In this document: positions 60,759 to 64,000 of the stretch, piece after piece
Layout: each line of letters opens with the position of its first letter
Position numbering within the stretch: the first letter of the stretch is position 1
Source: Pseudisothecium myosuroides
Lineage: Eukaryota > Streptophyta > Bryopsida > Hypnales > Lembophyllaceae
Assembly (NCBI GenBank): GCA_951799445.1
Contig: OX637291.1
Coordinates: forward strand, 2,606,501-2,670,500
DNA: 64,000 nucleotides
Direction of reading: 5' to 3'
Program-made: the position numbers and the translations under genes
The notes under the pieces: generated by a model
Told to the model about the DNA's origin: nothing
The model's database searches: none
What the model saw: the letters and a program-made list of their open reading frames with translations, nothing else

Positions 60759-61619
60759 TCATGGCACTCGTCGCCTTCCCTTCTTGCCAGACTTCTTCTT
60801 CGACGATGTGGTATGCTTTGCGGACTGTTGCTTGGCACTTGTCTCAACTCGCGATGTCGACTCGGCCTTCGGCTTGGACTCAACCTTAGACTTCAGCTTC
60901 ACCTCAGGCTCGGACTGCGGCTCAATTTGGCCTAAGCTAGCTTCTCTAGCTTCTCTACCTTCTCTCTCAGCTACAAAGGGGCGGATCATTTGTCGGGCCT
61001 CCTGAAGCATGTAGAATACTTGAGGGATAGGAATATTATCCGGATTGCCTCGCTTTATAATTAGCTCGCACACATGAATAACCTTCCGAAGCGCACCCTC
61101 TTTGTTTTCTTCTGGCATGTCCTTATGAACTGACTTGAACAGCTCAGCCAATTCAAGCATCTCTATGCTGAGGGGCCTCTCTCCCGGCTCTAAAATCTCT
61201 CTGGGAGGAGGTGACGGTGCCGTTGTTGGAGGTCGGGAGCCTCCTGTCTTGCAAGTCTCTTTGTGGCCATTGCGCCAATCAGCACTCTGATGCTCCCGAG
61301 AGCAGTAATATGTATTCCTGCATCCTGTACAGATCATCAATTTCCCGCCACTATTGCAATGTGCACAAGCTTTCACGGACAATGCAGACAGCGCTGCAGC
61401 TGAGTCTTGATCACCATCATAAGCCGTGAAATTGTACTGAGCACCGGTTCTGGTGTCACCATCCAGAGACTTCCCCGCTTTGGCAGCAGCTATTAGCTTC
61501 TCCCGGTGCGCGAGTAGCGCAGCTTTGACGCCAGCGAAACGATCGTGTACGTCGCTGTCGTCTTCTCCAGTGTCCTCGAAGGCATGCTCCACATGCCCGC
61601 ACCGACGAGCCCCTTTCAT
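60759..61619 (-). CDS. MYND-type zinc-finger protein, intronless
   Basis: Single open frame, 286 aa. MYND fingers are zinc-binding protein-interaction modules found in transcriptional and chromatin regulators; this protein's role is unknown. Finger at residues 85-123: CAHC, CTGC, YYCSREHQ, DW, HKETC. The ligands are C85, C88, C97, C100, C106, H110, H119, C123; position 110 is His where Cys is usual. Residues 1-80 are acidic then Ala-rich; 146-215 form a predicted helical segment (LSIEMLELAELFKSVHK, VFYMLQEARQMIRPF); the last 60 residues are Lys/Ser/Glu-rich and end KKKSGKKGRRR, a likely nuclear or nucleolar signal. The lack of introns is unusual beside its neighbours and may reflect a retrocopy origin. 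Start: first ATG of the frame. Confidence 0.85.
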   Translation of the reverse strand: MKGARRCGHVEHAFEDTGEDDSDVHDRFAGVKAALLAHREKLIAAAKAGKSLDGDTRTGAQYNFTAYDGDQDSAAALSALSVKACAHCNSGGKLMICTGCRNTYYCSREHQSADWRNGHKETCKTGGSRPPTTAPSPPPREILEPGERPLSIEMLELAELFKSVHKDMPEENKEGALRKVIHVCELIIKRGNPDNIPIPQVFYMLQEARQMIRPFVAEREGREAREASLGQIEPQSEPEVKLKSKVESKPKAESTSRVETSAKQQSAKHTTSSKKKSGKKGRRRVP

Positions 61620-61792
61620 CGGGATTGCACTACCCCCAACAACCTTGGTTCAATTGTATACCCCTCCTTCGCCAGCTACTTCCCAAGCTCTTCCTGAGAG
61701 TCCCAAACAGAACACAATTCCTCACATCAAAATCCAATCACAATGACCTCTACCGACATACCCCAAATTGAAACTCAAAGTTAGAGGATACT

Positions 61793-62131
61793 AAATTCGT
61801 TCCGGAGTTAATACCGTCTCCAATACTAACCAACAGCAACTCATATACTTGGTTGGATTGGTAGCAAGTAGACTAAGTATGACTTAGCTAAATGGCTATG
61901 GCCATAGATACTTCGAATGGAAATGGGGTTGTTCACAGTCACTTCATAGAGCTCCTCAAACTCCCACTACAAATGATTGCATAAGAAATTCACGGATAGT
62001 GATAAAATTTAGTCTCAACAGCCTTGCCTCTTGAACCCAAAGTAATCTCTCCAGAGCCCTATATGAATTCTCCCGAAACCACAACCCTACATAATGGCTA
62101 AAATGCTTAAGTGACGCAAACTGTATCCTCT
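61793..62131. mobile_element. Gene-proximal repeat, copy upstream of the MYND gene (339 bp)
   Basis: Left AGAGGATAC and right GTATCCTCT are perfect 9-base inverses. The interior shares CAACAGCAACTCATATACTTGG-like, GATTGCATAAGAAATTCAC and CCCAAAGTAATCTCTCCAG blocks with 53689-54097 and 55899-56262. About 170 bases upstream of the MYND start. Confidence 0.7.
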
Positions 62132-63560
62132 ACGTTAATTCCACGCGAAACAAACCTAGGCAGTCATGTTCAGTGGAACCTCAGCCTGCCGAAACCCCTC
62201 TCGACACACTGTTCGGCCAATTCATTTGCAAACTACGACAAGCAACAACCAACGAATACAGGGAAGGGACTACGACTAACAAATAAATCCAACGTCAAAA
62301 TCACTTCGCAACCCGGTCAAAGATACAACCGACTGTTCCAGAACTTGATGCCAACCATCTGAAAACAGTAACCAGCTCCAAAAACATTCTCAGCACTGCT
62401 GACCCGTGACCAAGTCCATCGATTCCAGCAACTTGTAATTGCAGTACAACTCTCTTCCAAGCAACCGCCCATTCTTGGTCCATCAACCTCACGGTAGACG
62501 ATCAGACGGTGCAAAGACAAGGCTCTTCTCGCCCTACGGAGTTCATATTACAGGCACCAACCAGCAGCCACCAACACTCGACACTCACTTCCTCTCAAAA
62601 TACACAATCTGTATGCACAAATCCCGCTCCCAGAAACTCAAACCTAGCTGAGGCTTAAGCCAGACACGTACCGACTTATCAAAATCCCCACATATTCACA
62701 AACAAAAGGAACCGCACAAAATGTTCACGCTTTCAGCTCTGGAGGGCGAACGGCAAACCTTAAGGAAGCAGCCTTTCTGAGCATTCAATCCCTGAAACCT
62801 CCAAAAATTAAGCGGTTGCTTGGAAGAGAGTTGTACCTAACCCCGGCACGTGCGGATTTGACGGAATCCCAACACTGTTCACTAACAACAAGAGGAAAGA
62901 ACTGTCTTCAAACGAAGACGCACACGAAGTTCACACTTTCAGCTGAAAAGACCAAATGCAAACCTTAGAGGCAGCTTCTCTGAGCACTCAAGCCCTAAAA
63001 ACCTCAAATTCAACAAACCCTAAAGACCTACACAGTGACCAATTTACCGACCCAAGCGCGCAAGGAAAGAAAAGGAGCGACCATGACGCTGAGAAAAGCT
63101 TGAAGTAGGAGGAAACTAACCGCAGCAACCCGATAAATCCCGATCATCGAACTGCCCAAAGCAAGCGCCACAACGCACCAGAGAACGGCAAGCAAATTCG
63201 CAAGTCTCGGCTCCGAAGAAATGAGCGTCGGAAATTAAAACTCGGAAGCAGTGGAAATGGCGGGCGGGGAGAATGGCGAAGTGAAATGGCGAGACGGCAG
63301 TTCCAGAGATCCAAGCTCCGGCGATGGTGTGCAAGTGCTGCTTGCTTTAGGGTAAGCTTAGCGTCGGTAGAGCTGGGGCTGCTTCTAGAACAGTCGGCTT
63401 GGCCGACTTCTTCTCACGGGAGGTGGACGGACCAAAACAAGGAAACCAAGCGGGTTGTGGGGAACCGTATGTTCGGTATTGTATTTGACTCCTAGAAGAC
63501 GAATTATGTATTAAAATACTTAACATATACTGTACACCATTGGATTGGTAATTCAACAAT
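62132..63560. other. Upstream of the MYND gene; diverged tandem duplication of about 190 bp
   Basis: Units near 62660-62835 and 62838-63030 share TTCACGCTTTCAGCTCTG/TTCACACTTTCAGCTGAA, GCAAACCTTA and TCTGAGCA...CAA.CCCTgAAACCTC blocks. Open frames at 63116-63334 (minus) and 63286-63495 (plus) are protein-like in part but overlap and match nothing known. Confidence 0.4.
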
Positions 63561-63749
63561 TGACATTTTTTTTTTCACAAGCGTGTTGAATAACACATTG
63601 CGAGGGGTTTTCGTCAGGTAGAGAGGCTGATTTCACACCAGATAAACACAACCTATCGCCGCTAGGTATCAAATCCGCAACCACGTCATTCGGTTTGGGT
63701 TCCTTTTGACCATCATCCGGTAGTTTAGGATCATCTTGGACCAACAATT

Positions 63750-63930
63750 GACATTTTTCATTCGGACTAGTATGCCTTGTGCCATTGCCACAACCAAAAT
63801 GAAAGTAAGAGTTATTTTCTAATTTTTTAATTCACATAAACTTTGAAATTCAATATCTTTCACATTGTAGGTTCAAACGCCACGAAACAAAGCCCTTAGA
63901 CCCCTCTTTGCCAAGGGCTTTCCAACACTA
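63750..63930. repeat. Interspersed repeat shared with 9055-9370
   Basis: Shares GCCATTGCCACAACCAAAAT, TTATTTTCTAATTTTTTAATT and CACATTGTAGGTTCAAACGCCAC-type blocks with 9055-9370 in the same order. Confidence 0.55.
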
Positions 63931-64000
63931 CCAAGAATGTGACTGGGGGATGCACGGCCCAGGAGATCTCAACATAATTAACAAACAAAACAAACAACCT

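Noticed and set aside
1..64000. CRISPR arrays, operons or rRNA genes
   Set aside because: No regularly spaced repeats, no rRNA-like blocks; the window is eukaryotic with introns throughout.

Overview
The window is nuclear DNA of a plant. Every recognisable gene has introns with plant-type GT-AG (once GC-AG) splice sites. Three of the products are plant-type: the carotenoid enzyme ABA4, the calcium-influx protein MCA, and the plant form of an R3H/SUZ protein. A P5B-type P-type ATPase is also present; to my knowledge flowering plants lack this subfamily, so a non-seed land plant (bryophyte, lycophyte or fern) is the best guess. This is inference; no species can be named. Coding exons have near-balanced base composition, while the spacers are AT-rich and full of decayed transposons.

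Layout. 1-6057 (minus): 5' two thirds of a P5B ATPase gene that runs off the left edge. 7803-8690 (minus): broken TRAPPC11-like pseudogene fragment. 8700-13900: AT-rich repeats, with a 258-bp inverted-repeat element and a complete 190-bp CACTA-type MITE. 13928-17066 (plus): seven-exon SDF2-like gene with an N-terminal membrane anchor. 18560-20586 and 24051-28963 (both minus): tandem MCA paralogs. The second is complete (8 exons, 448 aa). The first has only the first three exons and stops before the PLAC8 domain. 29000-43900: transposon-rich, with a degraded Ty1/copia element, three copies of a TA-flanked MITE, and elements bounded by TTAA with CCC...GGG termini. 44000-47895 (minus): eight-exon R3H/SUZ protein gene. 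48200-53690: more TTAA-bounded elements, one nested in another. 54149-55790 (minus): six-exon ABA4 (neoxanthin synthase) gene flanked on both sides by copies of one short repeat. 56300-60700: decayed AT-rich spacer with a tRNA-derived SINE-like segment and a 190-bp direct repeat. 60759-61619 (minus): intronless MYND zinc-finger gene. 61793-64000: repeat copies and unassigned leader-like DNA.

The genes do not form a pathway. They act in ion or polyamine transport, ER protein quality control, mechanosensitive Ca2+ entry, RNA binding, carotenoid/ABA synthesis and a zinc-finger function. The points most worth following are the truncated MCA paralog, Asn in place of a reportedly essential Asp in both MCA copies, the divergent M4 motif of the P5B pump, the membrane-anchored SDF2, and the set of TTAA-bounded elements. 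Exon junctions were derived by hand from splice consensus, reading frame and remembered family conservation. In each multi-exon gene the phases sum to a continuous reading frame.
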